Source: an uncultured Bacteroidaceae bacterium
Lineage (GTDB): Bacteria; Bacteroidota; Bacteroidia; Bacteroidales; Bacteroidaceae
DNA length: 64,000 nucleotides
Reading direction: 5' to 3'
Assembly: GCA_944321635.1 (NCBI GenBank)
Contig: CALULY010000007.1
Coordinates: 60,454-124,453 of the forward strand
The first letter of the stretch is position 1, and each line of letters starts with the position of its first letter. Position numbers and translations under genes: made by a program. A model generated the notes under the pieces. The model did not search any database, was not told where the DNA came from, and was given only the letters and a program-made list of their open reading frames with translations. This document shows, in pieces, positions 37,587 through 46,505 of the stretch.

Positions 37587-38235
37587 CGCGGCATCCGTCT
37601 TTGTGACATCTGCGGGCGCACGGGGCAAGCCAATGGAGGCAGCCTCGTGCGCCCGTCGTTTTGTCCTGTGCGTGAACAGCGGCGTGTGCCCCCTCCCACT
37701 CCAACGCGACTCCCGCAGCAGTGCGCGGCACACTTCCCCACGGCTGGCGGAGGATGTTGGCGTGCCGCGTGGGATGCGGTGGACAGGCACTGTGCGCATC
37801 CCTGCGCCCGCGCACGGCAATCCATCGACATGGCACGGGGGATAAACCCGGTGATGTCAGGCATAAACTTCGATCGGGCCAGACCTAAACTTCCATTGGG
37901 TCTGACATAAAGTAAAAACAAAACTTCTGTTTATATATTCAGAACTTTTGTTTATATATTCAAAAGTTCTGTTTATATAAACAAAACTTCTGAATGAACT
38001 TTAGGTCTGGCGTCTTTGAACTTTAGGCCAGACCCAATAGGACTTTTCATCAGACCCTCTCGAAGTTTATGCCCGACCCGGCAGGTGCCCATGCGCCGTG
38101 AGACGGGATTTCACGCGGCGGGATGCGTGTGCGATGCAGGAAAAATGTTTGCAAAGCATTGTTGATATTTGCGCAAACGGCGTAAATTAGCGGGTGAAAA
38201 CAAAGTGATTACAAAACCAAATCAAACTTCGTATT
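37587..38235. other. Intergenic region carrying the largest nested-palindrome element
   Basis: 649 bp between the GH97 and lipoprotein genes. The left 250 bp are GC-rich with no supported gene. The element with four 21-bp units occupies 37860-38073. The remaining 160 bp hold the unlocated promoter of the lipoprotein gene. Confidence 0.55.
37860..38073. repeat. Nested inverted repeats around four 21-bp units
   Basis: Outer arms GGCATAAACTTCGA (37860-37873) and TCGAAGTTTATGCC (38060-38073) are perfect complements. Middle arms ATTGGGTCTG (37895-37904) and CAGACCCAAT (38029-38038) are perfect. Inner arms ACATAAAGT (37905-37913) and ACTTTAGGT (37998-38006) have one mismatch. The centre holds four units at 37919, 37940, 37961 and 37982, each 21 bp and close to CAAAACTTCTGTTTATATA. 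Confidence 0.85.
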
Positions 38236-39219
38236 ATGAGAACATTTAGATTCTTTCAGATGATGTGTGCAGCGGCGGTGCTGCTGTCGATGAGCTTTAT
38301 CTCGTGTTCGGAAGACGACACGACCCCAGCACCAGACCCAGGCGAGGACACCGTGCAAATGCCGACAGCCGAAGAACTCGGGATGGAGTGGGTCGTGAGG
38401 AGTGTCTCGACCACCTACGACTATTCAACGGGCAACAGGATGGAATTCCGCTTCAACCTGGATTGGGAGGACGGGCGCGTGAGAGGCATCGAGAACTGGA
38501 ACAGCAGCAGCGTTCCGCAAACAGTCAATTATGCTGTCGAGTGGGATCCAATCGCATACGCATATTCCTATTACAACGATTCCACCTACCACAGGGAGTG
38601 GCAGCTGGACAACTTCACACTCAACGGACAGGGGCTGGCGGTGGCGTACTCATTGCACGACGACTTCCGGCAAGATGTTGCGGCGTGGGACGGGGACGAC
38701 AACATAGCCATCACCTACAATAACGCGGGGATGATCGAGAGCATAAGCAACTCCAACGACTACGTATGGGACATGGGCGCGTTTACGAACAATGGTGTAA
38801 ACAAAGCCATCATACACTGGACAGGAGAGAGACTGGACTCGATAGTGAAAACAAAAGAAAGAGTGGAGACATTTCTCGATGGGAGCATGAGAGAAAGCTG
38901 GAGCAAGGAAGTGTACAGATACGAATACGCCGAGCCGGCATGGGAAAACTCCGGAACATTCACCTACTTTCTGACCGATATGCCCGTCTGCCTCAACTAC
39001 TCCGGTCTCATGGGCAAGGCGCCGGCATACATTCCCGAAAGGATCACACGCGAAGTCACGTCGGGAAGCGGAGAATATGAGACTGTGAGCCGAGAGACAT
39101 ACGAGTGCGAGCAACCGACCTATGACAGCATGGGGCGCGTGGTCTCGGTGGCATTCGCCATAAATGACCAATGGGGCAACCGGACTGTGGTGACGGAAAG
39201 GTTTGAATATCTTGATTGA
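38236..39219 (+). CDS. Lipoprotein of unknown function (DUF4595-like repeats)
   Basis: 327 aa with a lipoprotein signal (MRTFRFFQMMCAAAVLLSMSFISCSEDD). The body is rich in short beta segments (MEFRFNLDWEDGRVRGIENW, NIAITYNNAGMIESISNSN, YDSMGRVVSVAFAINDQWGNRTV) resembling the YD-like repeats of DUF4595-type Bacteroidales lipoproteins. It is likely surface or periplasmic; no catalytic motif is visible. A bidirectional terminator separates it from mutS2. Confidence 0.6.
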   Translation: MRTFRFFQMMCAAAVLLSMSFISCSEDDTTPAPDPGEDTVQMPTAEELGMEWVVRSVSTTYDYSTGNRMEFRFNLDWEDGRVRGIENWNSSSVPQTVNYAVEWDPIAYAYSYYNDSTYHREWQLDNFTLNGQGLAVAYSLHDDFRQDVAAWDGDDNIAITYNNAGMIESISNSNDYVWDMGAFTNNGVNKAIIHWTGERLDSIVKTKERVETFLDGSMRESWSKEVYRYEYAEPAWENSGTFTYFLTDMPVCLNYSGLMGKAPAYIPERITREVTSGSGEYETVSRETYECEQPTYDSMGRVVSVAFAINDQWGNRTVVTERFEYLD

Positions 39220-39240
39220 GGATTGGCACGTCAAGCAGAC

Positions 39241-39281
39241 AGCGCGGCATCATGTCATCGTGATGCCGCGCTGCCTTTTTT
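39241..39281. terminator. Bidirectional terminator between the lipoprotein gene and mutS2
   Basis: Twelve-base perfect stem AGCGCGGCATCA/TGATGCCGCGCT with an 8-nt loop; a T tract follows on the plus strand. The two flanking genes are convergent. Confidence 0.8.
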
Positions 39282-39283
39282 GA

Positions 39284-41770
39284 TCAGTCCAAATCGACCA
39301 CCGTTATGCCCGCGCCGCCAAACTGGACGTGCTCGTCCTTGTAGGAGCGGACTCCCGGCACCGTGTCGAGATAGTTCCGGATGAGCGTGCGGAGGATGCC
39401 GCTCCCCGTGCCGTGGAGTATGCGGACGCGGCCCGCCCCGACCTGTATCGCGTCGTCGATGAAGTAGGTCACGGCCTGCACGGCCTCATCGCCGCGCATC
39501 CCGCGCACGTCGATGTCCTGACGGAAGTTGAGCCGTTTGTCGTACATCTCATCCTGTGTCTGGCGGGAGAGGAATGATGTGGCGCGCCCCGCGTCGGATG
39601 CCGTCTGCGGGGCGACGGCACGCTCAAGGCGGTCGGTCTTGACGCTGAGCTCCATCATGCCGCACTGCACGCGGGCTGTCGTGCCTTGCAAGGCTGTTAT
39701 CTTGCCGACGGTGGACTGGCCGCGCAGTTTCACGTGGTCGCCGACGGCGAGAGGCCGCTCTGCCGGGGCGGACGGCGCGGCGGCAGGGCGGTGTGCTTTG
39801 CCTTTGCCCTTGCGCTCGGCACGGCGGCGCAGTTGCTCCATCTTGCGGGCAATAGCCTGCTCGCGCTCGTCGTCGGTGGTGTCGGCGGCCAATGCTTCCT
39901 TGAGCGTGTCGAGCTGCTGGCGTGCCTGGCGCGTTGCCTCCTTGTCGGCCTGGGCTTCGCGTATGGCGCGGATGGTGCTTTCGACGGCGGAGTTGGATTT
40001 GCGGATTATCTCTTCGGCCTCTTCCTTGGCACGGTCGATGATTTCGCGGCGGGATGCGCGCAGGGCGGCAATCTGCTTCTCGTACTCGGCAACCGTCTCC
40101 TCCAGCTGTTTCTCGCGTTGGCGGATGCTCTGGCGTTTGTTCTCCCAGTAGCGTTTGTCGCGCACTATGTCCTGGAGGTACTTGTCCGCGTTCACATAGT
40201 CGCTGCCCACAATGTCCGAAGCCTCTTTGATGACATCCTCCGGCAAGCCGGTCTTGCGGGCAATCTCTATGGCAAACGAGCTGCCAGGGTTGCCGATGCG
40301 GAGCTGGAAGAGCGGCTTCATCAATGCCCTGTCGTAGAGCATCGCGCCGTTGACTACCCCATCGTTGTCCTCGGCAAAGTGCTTGAGGTTCTGGTAGTGG
40401 GTCGTTATGATGCCGAATGTGCGGTTGTCGTTGAAGCGGCGCAGGACCGCCTCGGCGATGGCACCGCCTATCTGTGGCTCGGTGCCGCCGCCAAACTCGT
40501 CGATGAGCAGGAGGCTGCGGGCGTTGCAACCGCGTATCATATTCTTCATGTTCAACAGATGCGACGAATAGGTGCTGAGGTCGTTCTCTATGGACTGCTC
40601 GTCGCCGATGTCGATGAAGATGCTTTCAAACAGCCCCATGCGACTGCCCTCGCCCATAGTGACGGGGAGACCGCATTGGAGCATGTACTGCAACAATCCT
40701 ACGGTCTTGAGGCATACGGACTTGCCTCCTGCATTCGGGCCGGAGATGACAAGTATGCGGCGGCCGCCGTCCAACTCTATGTCAAGCGGCACAACTTGCT
40801 TGCCCTGCTTGCGCAAGGCCAGCATGAGCAGTGGATGCACCGCCGCCGTCCAGTCGATGAGGCATCTCCGCTCGATGGATGGTTTGACAGCGCCTATTTC
40901 GCGGGAGAATGCAGCCTTGGCACGCACGAAATCCACCTCTGCCAAGTAGTCGTAGGCGGTGCGCAGCCCGTCCAATTCGGGACGGATGCTGTCGGCAAAC
41001 TGTGTGAGGATGCGGATTATCTCGCGCTGCTCCTCACGTTCCAGCTCGCGGACACGGTTGTTGGCCTCGACGACTTCGGTCGGTTCGACATAGACGGTCT
41101 TGCCGCTGGCCGATTCGTCATGGACTATGCCCCGGATTTTCTTCTTCAATCCTGGGGCAACGGGGATTACCAGACGGCCGTCACGCATCGATGGCGAGGC
41201 ATCCTTATCGACCAATCCCTCGGACTGTGCTTGCCGCAGGATGGAATTAAGGCTGCGCGAGATGCTTGCCACCGCCGATTCGAGTTCGTGCCGGATGCGT
41301 GCCAGCCCTGGGGAAGCATTGTCGCGGATGTGGCCATACTTGTCGATGATGCGGTCAATGTCCCTGACGATGGCGGGAAAGGTGGCAACACCCTCGGACA
41401 TCGCGGCAAGCGCGGGATAGGCAGCAGCCTTTTCCTCACGTGTGAAGAATGAAACGATGTCCCCTATCGTTTGCAACGAGCGGCGGAGGTCGAACAATTC
41501 GCCCTCATCCATCCATGCTCCCTCGACCCGCACCTTGTGCAACTGCTCCCGCGTGTCACAGTAGTGCCCGTCGGGGAAAGTGTCATCGCCGTCGATGATG
41601 GACATGAATTCCACTACACGGTCAACACGCATGACCACCTCCTCATGCCGTGACGTGAAGTCCATGTCGTCCACCTTGTCACGTGCATAATCGCTGGCAC
41701 AGCGTGCCTTGACCATGGCACGGATGTCGTCGAAACCTATCTTCTCTTCAAAATTAACAGGGTATATCAT
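39284..41770 (-). CDS. mutS2: Endonuclease MutS2
   Basis: 828 aa from the ATG at 41770 (MIYPVNFEEKIGFDDIRAMVKARCAS); upstream in-frame codons lie beyond the promoter. It has the MutS core domains III and V, with Walker A GPNAGGKSVCLKT, DIGDEQSIENDLSTYSSH and DEFGGGTEP. A long coiled-coil clamp region follows, and then a C-terminal Smr nuclease domain (DVRGMRGDEAVQAVTYFIDDA, VRILHGTGSGILRTLIRNYL). In other bacteria MutS2 acts on recombination intermediates or collided ribosomes. The mismatch-binding domain I is absent, as expected for MutS2. Confidence 0.95.
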   Translation of the reverse strand: MIYPVNFEEKIGFDDIRAMVKARCASDYARDKVDDMDFTSRHEEVVMRVDRVVEFMSIIDGDDTFPDGHYCDTREQLHKVRVEGAWMDEGELFDLRRSLQTIGDIVSFFTREEKAAAYPALAAMSEGVATFPAIVRDIDRIIDKYGHIRDNASPGLARIRHELESAVASISRSLNSILRQAQSEGLVDKDASPSMRDGRLVIPVAPGLKKKIRGIVHDESASGKTVYVEPTEVVEANNRVRELEREEQREIIRILTQFADSIRPELDGLRTAYDYLAEVDFVRAKAAFSREIGAVKPSIERRCLIDWTAAVHPLLMLALRKQGKQVVPLDIELDGGRRILVISGPNAGGKSVCLKTVGLLQYMLQCGLPVTMGEGSRMGLFESIFIDIGDEQSIENDLSTYSSHLLNMKNMIRGCNARSLLLIDEFGGGTEPQIGGAIAEAVLRRFNDNRTFGIITTHYQNLKHFAEDNDGVVNGAMLYDRALMKPLFQLRIGNPGSSFAIEIARKTGLPEDVIKEASDIVGSDYVNADKYLQDIVRDKRYWENKRQSIRQREKQLEETVAEYEKQIAALRASRREIIDRAKEEAEEIIRKSNSAVESTIRAIREAQADKEATRQARQQLDTLKEALAADTTDDEREQAIARKMEQLRRRAERKGKGKAHRPAAAPSAPAERPLAVGDHVKLRGQSTVGKITALQGTTARVQCGMMELSVKTDRLERAVAPQTASDAGRATSFLSRQTQDEMYDKRLNFRQDIDVRGMRGDEAVQAVTYFIDDAIQVGAGRVRILHGTGSGILRTLIRNYLDTVPGVRSYKDEHVQFGGAGITVVDLD

Positions 41771-41792
41771 TGCATTGCGTCTGGTTGGGGTG

Positions 41793-41800
41793 CAAAGGTA
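41793..41800 (-). promoter_or_regulatory. -7 box of mutS2
   Basis: TACCTTTG on the minus strand, 23 bp before the ATG at 41770, which fixes the start choice. Confidence 0.6.
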
Positions 41801-41883
41801 GGGAAAAAAGACAGTCGGCACACCTCGTGCAATCTGCACAGATGCGCCGACCATGTTATATGTTTCCAGCCGGTAGTCCCACC

Positions 41884-42534
41884 CTACTCGAACCTCACGT
41901 GCCCGAAAAAGTCCGGACGGTGGAAATCCGGGTGGTCGATGGTTATAGGATTCCACGAGAGGAAATGCGGGTCGGACAGTTCGTCACCGCATTTGTAGAA
42001 GTTCGCTGTCACTTCCAACCCGCCAAGTGACTTGATGCCGTGCTTGAACCAGAAGGATGACGGGACGACAAGGCTCAGTTCCCATTGCCCGACAGGCCGC
42101 TCGTCGAAAGTCAGGCGGCCAAGGGTCGCATAACGCTTGATCGCACCAAGCACTTCTGACGGTGCAGCCTCGCGTCCCTCACGTCCCTTGCCGCAGCAGA
42201 GCAGCACCGTGCCTATGCAATTGGTCTCAAGGTTGTAATAATAGCCATCATCAGACGGACACGAGAAGAACTCCACGCATGAATCCGTCCACACCCGGCC
42301 GAGATCGTCGCCGTAAGCGGCGCGGCTGGTCTTCTCATTGACCACATAGTGCAACAGGATGCAAGAACCCGTGTGCGCGATGCGGAATTTCACCTCGGGA
42401 CGATAGGGGAATTCGCCCCAATTGACTGTGCCGATGGTCTCGGCTTGCACCCCTGCCTGGTCGAGAAGCCCCTTGACCTCCAGCGGGTCAGGCTCTGCAT
42501 CCACCTGGATGCGCGGTGCGACGATGTGTTTCAT
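41884..42534 (-). CDS. Carbohydrate-binding family 9-like protein
   Basis: 216 aa without signal peptide. The C-terminal pattern FLSWNPITIDHPDFHRPDFFGHVRFE and the central RVWTDSCVEFFSCPSDDGYYYNLETNCIG are typical of CBM9-like (DOMON-related) beta-sandwich proteins in Bacteroidota. The lack of a secretion signal is notable for a carbohydrate binder, so a cytoplasmic sugar-related role is possible. It lies 36 bp after the NahK-like kinase gene, probably in the same operon. Confidence 0.7.
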   Translation of the reverse strand: MKHIVAPRIQVDAEPDPLEVKGLLDQAGVQAETIGTVNWGEFPYRPEVKFRIAHTGSCILLHYVVNEKTSRAAYGDDLGRVWTDSCVEFFSCPSDDGYYYNLETNCIGTVLLCCGKGREGREAAPSEVLGAIKRYATLGRLTFDERPVGQWELSLVVPSSFWFKHGIKSLGGLEVTANFYKCGDELSDPHFLSWNPITIDHPDFHRPDFFGHVRFE

Positions 42535-42570
42535 ATTAATAAAGGTATTATGGTCAGGCGTTCCGTCCGG

Positions 42571-43650
42571 CTACTTGAAGTCCTCGACAAACGCCTTCAT
42601 TTCGGGATAGCGGCGGCGCACGCTCTCAAACAATTTGAATTGAGCCTTGGCACGCACGAGGTTGTGGTCATCGTACTGTGTCTTGAAATAGTTGTCGCCG
42701 TCAAGGTAATCGGCAAGGAACCGGACACCGGTCATGTAGGGGAACAACGCCGCAGCATAGTGCAGGTTGCCACGCTCCGTCTCGGTAAGGAACGAGGACG
42801 CAGACTCCAGGTAGCCCTTGGCAAAGGCGCGGAATATGTCCATGTCAAAGTCCACATTGTCGAGATCCGGGTCGTCCTCCATGCCTGTGTTAGCGGCGGT
42901 GCGCAGGAAGTCCCCGAAATCGGAAAAGACAAAACTGGGCATCACCGTGTCAAGGTCTATGACACAAAGCACGTTGCCGTCCTTGTCGAAAAGCATATTG
43001 TTCACCTTGGTGTCGCAATGGCAGATGCGCTTGGGCAGTTTGCCCTCGCGGTGCAGACGCTCGGCAAGGCACATCTCGTCGGCGAAAGCAAGGTAACGGT
43101 CCACCATCTCACGCGCCGCGTCAAGGCGTCCCACCTTGTCGGCATCAATGGCATCGCGCAGCTGCTTCAGACGGAACTCCATGTTGTGAAAGTCAGGTAT
43201 CGTCTCGCCCAGCACCTCGTCGATGTCAGCAAGCATTGATTGGAAATCGCCAAACGCCTTTCCTGCGCAATAGGAGTATTCCGGATTGACACTTTCGTGA
43301 GTGTAGGAATCACTGATGAACACCATCACGCGCCAATAGTCCTTGTCGTCGAAGTAGTAAGTCTTGCCGCCGCAACGCGTGAATTGCAACACTTTGCGGT
43401 CGATATCCGCCTCGTTGCGCTCGATGAGCTTCTTCCTGATGTGGGCAGTCACCTTCTCGATGTTGTTTTGCAGCAGTTCCACGTCACGGAACACGTTGTG
43501 GTTTATGCGTTGCAGCACGTATGCGCGGCCGCGCCTGTCGGTGTCTACCTCGTAGGAGTCGTTTATCAATCCTGCGCCAAGGGGCTTGATGTCAACTATC
43601 TCGCCATCTATGTCAAAATGCGACACTATGTCTTTCAATCGATTATCCAT
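42571..43650 (-). CDS. Aminoglycoside-phosphotransferase-fold sugar kinase (NahK-like)
   Basis: 359 aa from the ATG at 43650 (MDNRLKDIVSHFDIDGEIVDIKPLGAGLINDSYEV). The kinase loop ICHCDTKVNNMLFD (HxDxxxxN) and the metal-binding region CVIDLDTVMPSFVFSDFGDFLR are intact. The order and spacing (YVLQRINHNVF, RVMVFISDSYTHE, AFGDFQSML, VRFLADYLDGDNYFKTQYDDHNLVRAKAQFKLFES) follow N-acetylhexosamine 1-kinases such as bifidobacterial NahK. In Bacteroides such genes are often loosely named mucin desulfatase. It probably phosphorylates GlcNAc or GalNAc at C1 in salvage; the substrate is inferred. Confidence 0.75.
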   Translation of the reverse strand: MDNRLKDIVSHFDIDGEIVDIKPLGAGLINDSYEVDTDRRGRAYVLQRINHNVFRDVELLQNNIEKVTAHIRKKLIERNEADIDRKVLQFTRCGGKTYYFDDKDYWRVMVFISDSYTHESVNPEYSYCAGKAFGDFQSMLADIDEVLGETIPDFHNMEFRLKQLRDAIDADKVGRLDAAREMVDRYLAFADEMCLAERLHREGKLPKRICHCDTKVNNMLFDKDGNVLCVIDLDTVMPSFVFSDFGDFLRTAANTGMEDDPDLDNVDFDMDIFRAFAKGYLESASSFLTETERGNLHYAAALFPYMTGVRFLADYLDGDNYFKTQYDDHNLVRAKAQFKLFESVRRRYPEMKAFVEDFK

Positions 43651-43674
43651 TCCTCTTGTTTTAGTATATTGCCA

Positions 43675-43682
43675 CAAAGGTA
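43675..43682 (-). promoter_or_regulatory. -7 box of the NahK-like gene
   Basis: TACCTTTG on the minus strand, 25 bp before the ATG at 43650. Confidence 0.55.
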
Positions 43683-43845
43683 AAGATTTTGCAACACAAA
43701 GCCGGCCGGCACACCCCGTTTTTTATCAAACGGGCAAGCCTAAGACACCCTAAGCCGCATGGCGGAACGCCGGCAAGCAGACGCGCGGATACCGGCCACA
43801 CGGTTTTGCCATATAGCAAAAAGAGGAAACAACGGGATGGGAAAA

Positions 43846-43877
43846 CAAAAAAGCCAAGCCCTCGGACAAAGGGCTTG
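43846..43877 (-). terminator. tRNA-fMet terminator
   Basis: CAAGCCCT/AGGGCTTG stem (43855-43862 with 43870-43877) followed on the minus strand by GGCTTTTTTG. Confidence 0.75.
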
Positions 43878-43890
43878 ACTCGTCAGTTTG

Positions 43891-43963
<73 letters not shown>

Positions 43964-43978
43964 ATTTGTTTCTGGGTG

Positions 43979-43986
43979 CAAAAGTA
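43979..43986 (-). promoter_or_regulatory. -7 box of tRNA-fMet
   Basis: TACTTTTG on the minus strand, 15 bp before the mature tRNA 5' end. Confidence 0.6.
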
Positions 43987-44117
43987 GATGTTTCCGCCCC
44001 GACTTCAAAACGACGCTGCATCAAATTAACATCATTTAACCTGCAACGCTTGTCATGGCAGGTTTGGAGCAAGTGCATTACAGATAGCGCAAGCCAGATG
44101 CAGCGAACAGGCGAAAA

Positions 44118-44192
44118 ACATTGCATGGTAGCACTAAAAACATTGTATGCAAACACCAAAATCATTGTATGCTAAACAAAAAACATCGCATG
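44118..44192. repeat. 22-bp-period array, inverted CATNNNATGTTTTT units
   Basis: ACATTGCATG, ACATTGTATG, TCATTGTATG and ACATCGCATG start at 44118, 44140, 44162 and 44183 (spacing 22, 22, 21), each preceded by a run of A. Read on the minus strand they are CATNNNATG followed by TTTT or TTTTT, the unit of the 25.1 kb array. Confidence 0.75.
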
Positions 44193-44220
44193 ATAGAAAT
44201 CAGATCACGCGATGTTTTTT
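44178..44220. terminator. Hairpin downstream of murF, also closing the 22-bp array
   Basis: AAAAAACATCGC (44178-44189) pairs with GCGATGTTTTTT (44209-44220). It can terminate in both directions. The last repeat unit of the array forms its left arm, so the two features share bases. Confidence 0.6.
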
Positions 44221-44279
44221 GTCTCCACAATCAATGTCACAAGCGCCACGGCCTTGGCAACCCGCCAGGACACACACCA

Positions 44280-45578
44280 TCAGAGGAGGTCAATCACCCG
44301 CTCAAGGTGCACGGCATTTGACCCTTTGATGAGGATGGTGCGGTCAACGAGCGGGTTTGACTTCAGGTAATTGGCAAAAGCGACCACATTTGGGAAGCAT
44401 TTGAAACTGTTGTCCGTCTCGGCAAACTGGGTGCCGATGAGGATTACGTCGGTGAATCCGTACTCGACAAGCATCTCAATCACCTTTTGGTGCTCTGCCG
44501 CGCTCTCCACGCCCAGCTCCCTCATGTCGCCGAGGATGAGTGTCTTGTTCTCGCCATTCAATTTTTTGAAGTTGGCGATAGCAGCCGACATGCTCGTGGG
44601 GTTGGCGTTGTAGGCGTCGATGATGAGCCTGTTGGCCGCAGTCTTGCGGAATTGCGAGCGGTTGTTGGAGGGGGAATAGCTCTCAAGTGCCATCTTTATG
44701 TGCTTGGCATCCACGCCGAAAAACCGCCCCACGGCGACTGCCGCCATGGCATTCTCAAAGTTGTAGGAGCCGATGAGCTTGGTCTTGACCTCGGTGTACT
44801 CGCCGTTTTTGCCCGCCTTCCAGCGGAACGAGAGGAATGGGTCGCACGACGTCACCGCGCCATTGACATAAAGACCGTCCGCCGTGCCGTATCTTATCTT
44901 CAACAAGCCATCTGCCATCTCGTCGATGCATTTGTTTTCGTTGTTGACAAACGCTGTGCCGTCCTCCTTGGTGCGGAGGTAGTCAAACAGTTCCCCTTTG
45001 GTGCGCTTGACTCCCTCGAATGAGCCGAAGCCTTCGAGGTGCGCTTTGCCGATGTTGGTCACAAGCCCGAAGTTTGGTTCAACAATGTCCGACAGCTTGG
45101 CTATCTCCCCGGGGTGGCTTGCCCCCATCTCTATGACGGCGAGGTTGTGCCTGTTGGTCATCTGCAACAGGGTCAACGGCACGCCGATGTGATTGTTGAG
45201 GTTGCCTTGGGTGTACAACACGTTGTGAACCTCGGAAAGCACCGTGGCGATGAGTTCCTTGGTCGTGGTCTTGCCATTCGTCCCGGTGATTGCCAGGATC
45301 TTTATCCCCAGCACCCGCCTGTGATGGTTGGCGAGCCTTTGCAGGGTGTCGAGGCAGTCATCGACCAGCACCATGCGCTTGTCCCCGGCATCATAGCAGT
45401 CGGGATTGTCGATGATGGCGTATGCGCTGCCGTTTGCCAAGGCTGCGGCCGCGAATGCGTTGCCGTCGAAGTTGTCACCCCGCAGGGCGACGAATATGGA
45501 GTTTTGAGAGCAATTCCTGCTGTCCGTCGTTATCCGGGGGCATTGCAGGAACAACTGGTAGAGGTCTGTGATTCCCAT
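44280..45578 (-). CDS. murF: UDP-N-acetylmuramoyl-tripeptide--D-alanyl-D-alanine ligase
   Basis: 432 aa from the ATG at 45578 (MGITDLYQLFLQCPRITTDSRNC). Mur ligase domains: the N-terminal UDP-binding part with RGDNFDGNAFAAAALANGSAYAIID, the ATP-binding loop ITGTNGKTTTKEL at about residue 97, and the C-terminal domain with IIDAYNANPTSMSAAIANFKKL and LGDMRELG. It adds D-Ala-D-Ala to the muropeptide. It is divergent from folP, 77 bp away. Confidence 0.95.
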   Translation of the reverse strand: MGITDLYQLFLQCPRITTDSRNCSQNSIFVALRGDNFDGNAFAAAALANGSAYAIIDNPDCYDAGDKRMVLVDDCLDTLQRLANHHRRVLGIKILAITGTNGKTTTKELIATVLSEVHNVLYTQGNLNNHIGVPLTLLQMTNRHNLAVIEMGASHPGEIAKLSDIVEPNFGLVTNIGKAHLEGFGSFEGVKRTKGELFDYLRTKEDGTAFVNNENKCIDEMADGLLKIRYGTADGLYVNGAVTSCDPFLSFRWKAGKNGEYTEVKTKLIGSYNFENAMAAVAVGRFFGVDAKHIKMALESYSPSNNRSQFRKTAANRLIIDAYNANPTSMSAAIANFKKLNGENKTLILGDMRELGVESAAEHQKVIEMLVEYGFTDVILIGTQFAETDNSFKCFPNVVAFANYLKSNPLVDRTILIKGSNAVHLERVIDLL

Positions 45579-45604
45579 AAAACGCAATGTTTTGTTAGCA
45601 TCAT

Positions 45605-45633
45605 GCAAAGGTATGCATTATTTCAGTACTTTT
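45605..45633. promoter_or_regulatory. Overlapping divergent murF and folP promoters
   Basis: The minus-strand -7 box TACCTTTG (45605-45612, murF) and plus-strand -7 box TACTTTTG (45626-45633, folP) are separated by 13 bp, so each -33 region falls inside the other promoter. Transcription of the two units is probably mutually exclusive at any moment. Confidence 0.55.
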
Positions 45634-45655
45634 GTTCGGTCATACACACCGCTAA

Positions 45656-46504
45656 ATGAAGCAGACCACCGCAAGCATCAATATCTCAGGCACTCTCGTG
45701 CAACCCGTCAGACCTTTGGTGATGGGCATCCTCAACGTGACTCCGGACTCGTTTTACCCGGCCAGCAGGGTGCAAGGTGATGCCTCGATAGCAGCCAGGG
45801 CAAGACAAATCATCGACGAAGGCGGGAGCATCATCGACATTGGCGCTTACTCGTCACGCCCAGGGGCTGACGATGTGCCGCCTGACGAAGAGATGCGCCG
45901 CCTGTCACACGCCTTGGGGATTGTCAGACGTGAAGTGGGCGACGTTGTTTGTTCGATAGACACGTTCCGCGCCGACGTGGCCAAGATGTGCGTGGAGGAG
46001 TATGGTGTCACGATTGTCAACGACATTTCGGGCGGTGAGCTCGATGATGCGATGTTTGACACGGTGGCACGGCTCAAAGTCCCTTACGTGTTGATGCACA
46101 TGAGGGGCACCCCAAAGGACATGCAGGATGCTCCCCACTACGATGACGTGCTTGGCGAAGTGATGCTCTATCTGTCCGAAAAGGTCGCGGCACTCAATGA
46201 CAAAGGCGTGAGCGACATCATCATCGACCCCGGCTTCGGATTCGGCAAGACGCTTGATGACAACTACCGGCTCATGGCAAGCCTCGACTTGTTCAAGGAG
46301 TTGGAATGCCCGCTGCTCGTAGGTGTTTCGCGCAAGAGCATGGTGTGCAAGCTGTTGGGCATAACGCCGGACGACGCGCTGGGCGGCACTACGGTCCTCG
46401 ACACTTTCGCCCTGATGAAAGGGGCCGACATATTGCGCGTCCACGACGTGAGGCAGGCCGTCGAGGCGGTCGAGATAACAAGCAAACTAAAGCAATTCGG
46501 ATAA
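45656..46504 (+). CDS. folP: Dihydropteroate synthase
   Basis: 282 aa. It condenses 4-aminobenzoate with the pterin diphosphate in folate synthesis and is the sulfonamide target. The motifs are VMGILNVTPDSFYPASR, DIGAYSSRPGADDV, TIVNDISGG, IIDPGFGFGKT and LLVGVSRKSMV, in family order. It is followed after 1 bp by cdaA, the conserved Bacteroidota folP-cdaA pair. Confidence 0.95.
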   Translation: MKQTTASINISGTLVQPVRPLVMGILNVTPDSFYPASRVQGDASIAARARQIIDEGGSIIDIGAYSSRPGADDVPPDEEMRRLSHALGIVRREVGDVVCSIDTFRADVAKMCVEEYGVTIVNDISGGELDDAMFDTVARLKVPYVLMHMRGTPKDMQDAPHYDDVLGEVMLYLSEKVAALNDKGVSDIIIDPGFGFGKTLDDNYRLMASLDLFKELECPLLVGVSRKSMVCKLLGITPDDALGGTTVLDTFALMKGADILRVHDVRQAVEAVEITSKLKQFG

Positions 46505-46505
46505 A

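Noticed and set aside
39686..41452. A 588-codon open frame opposite mutS2
   Set aside because: Antisense shadow of mutS2, which has full domain support on the minus strand.
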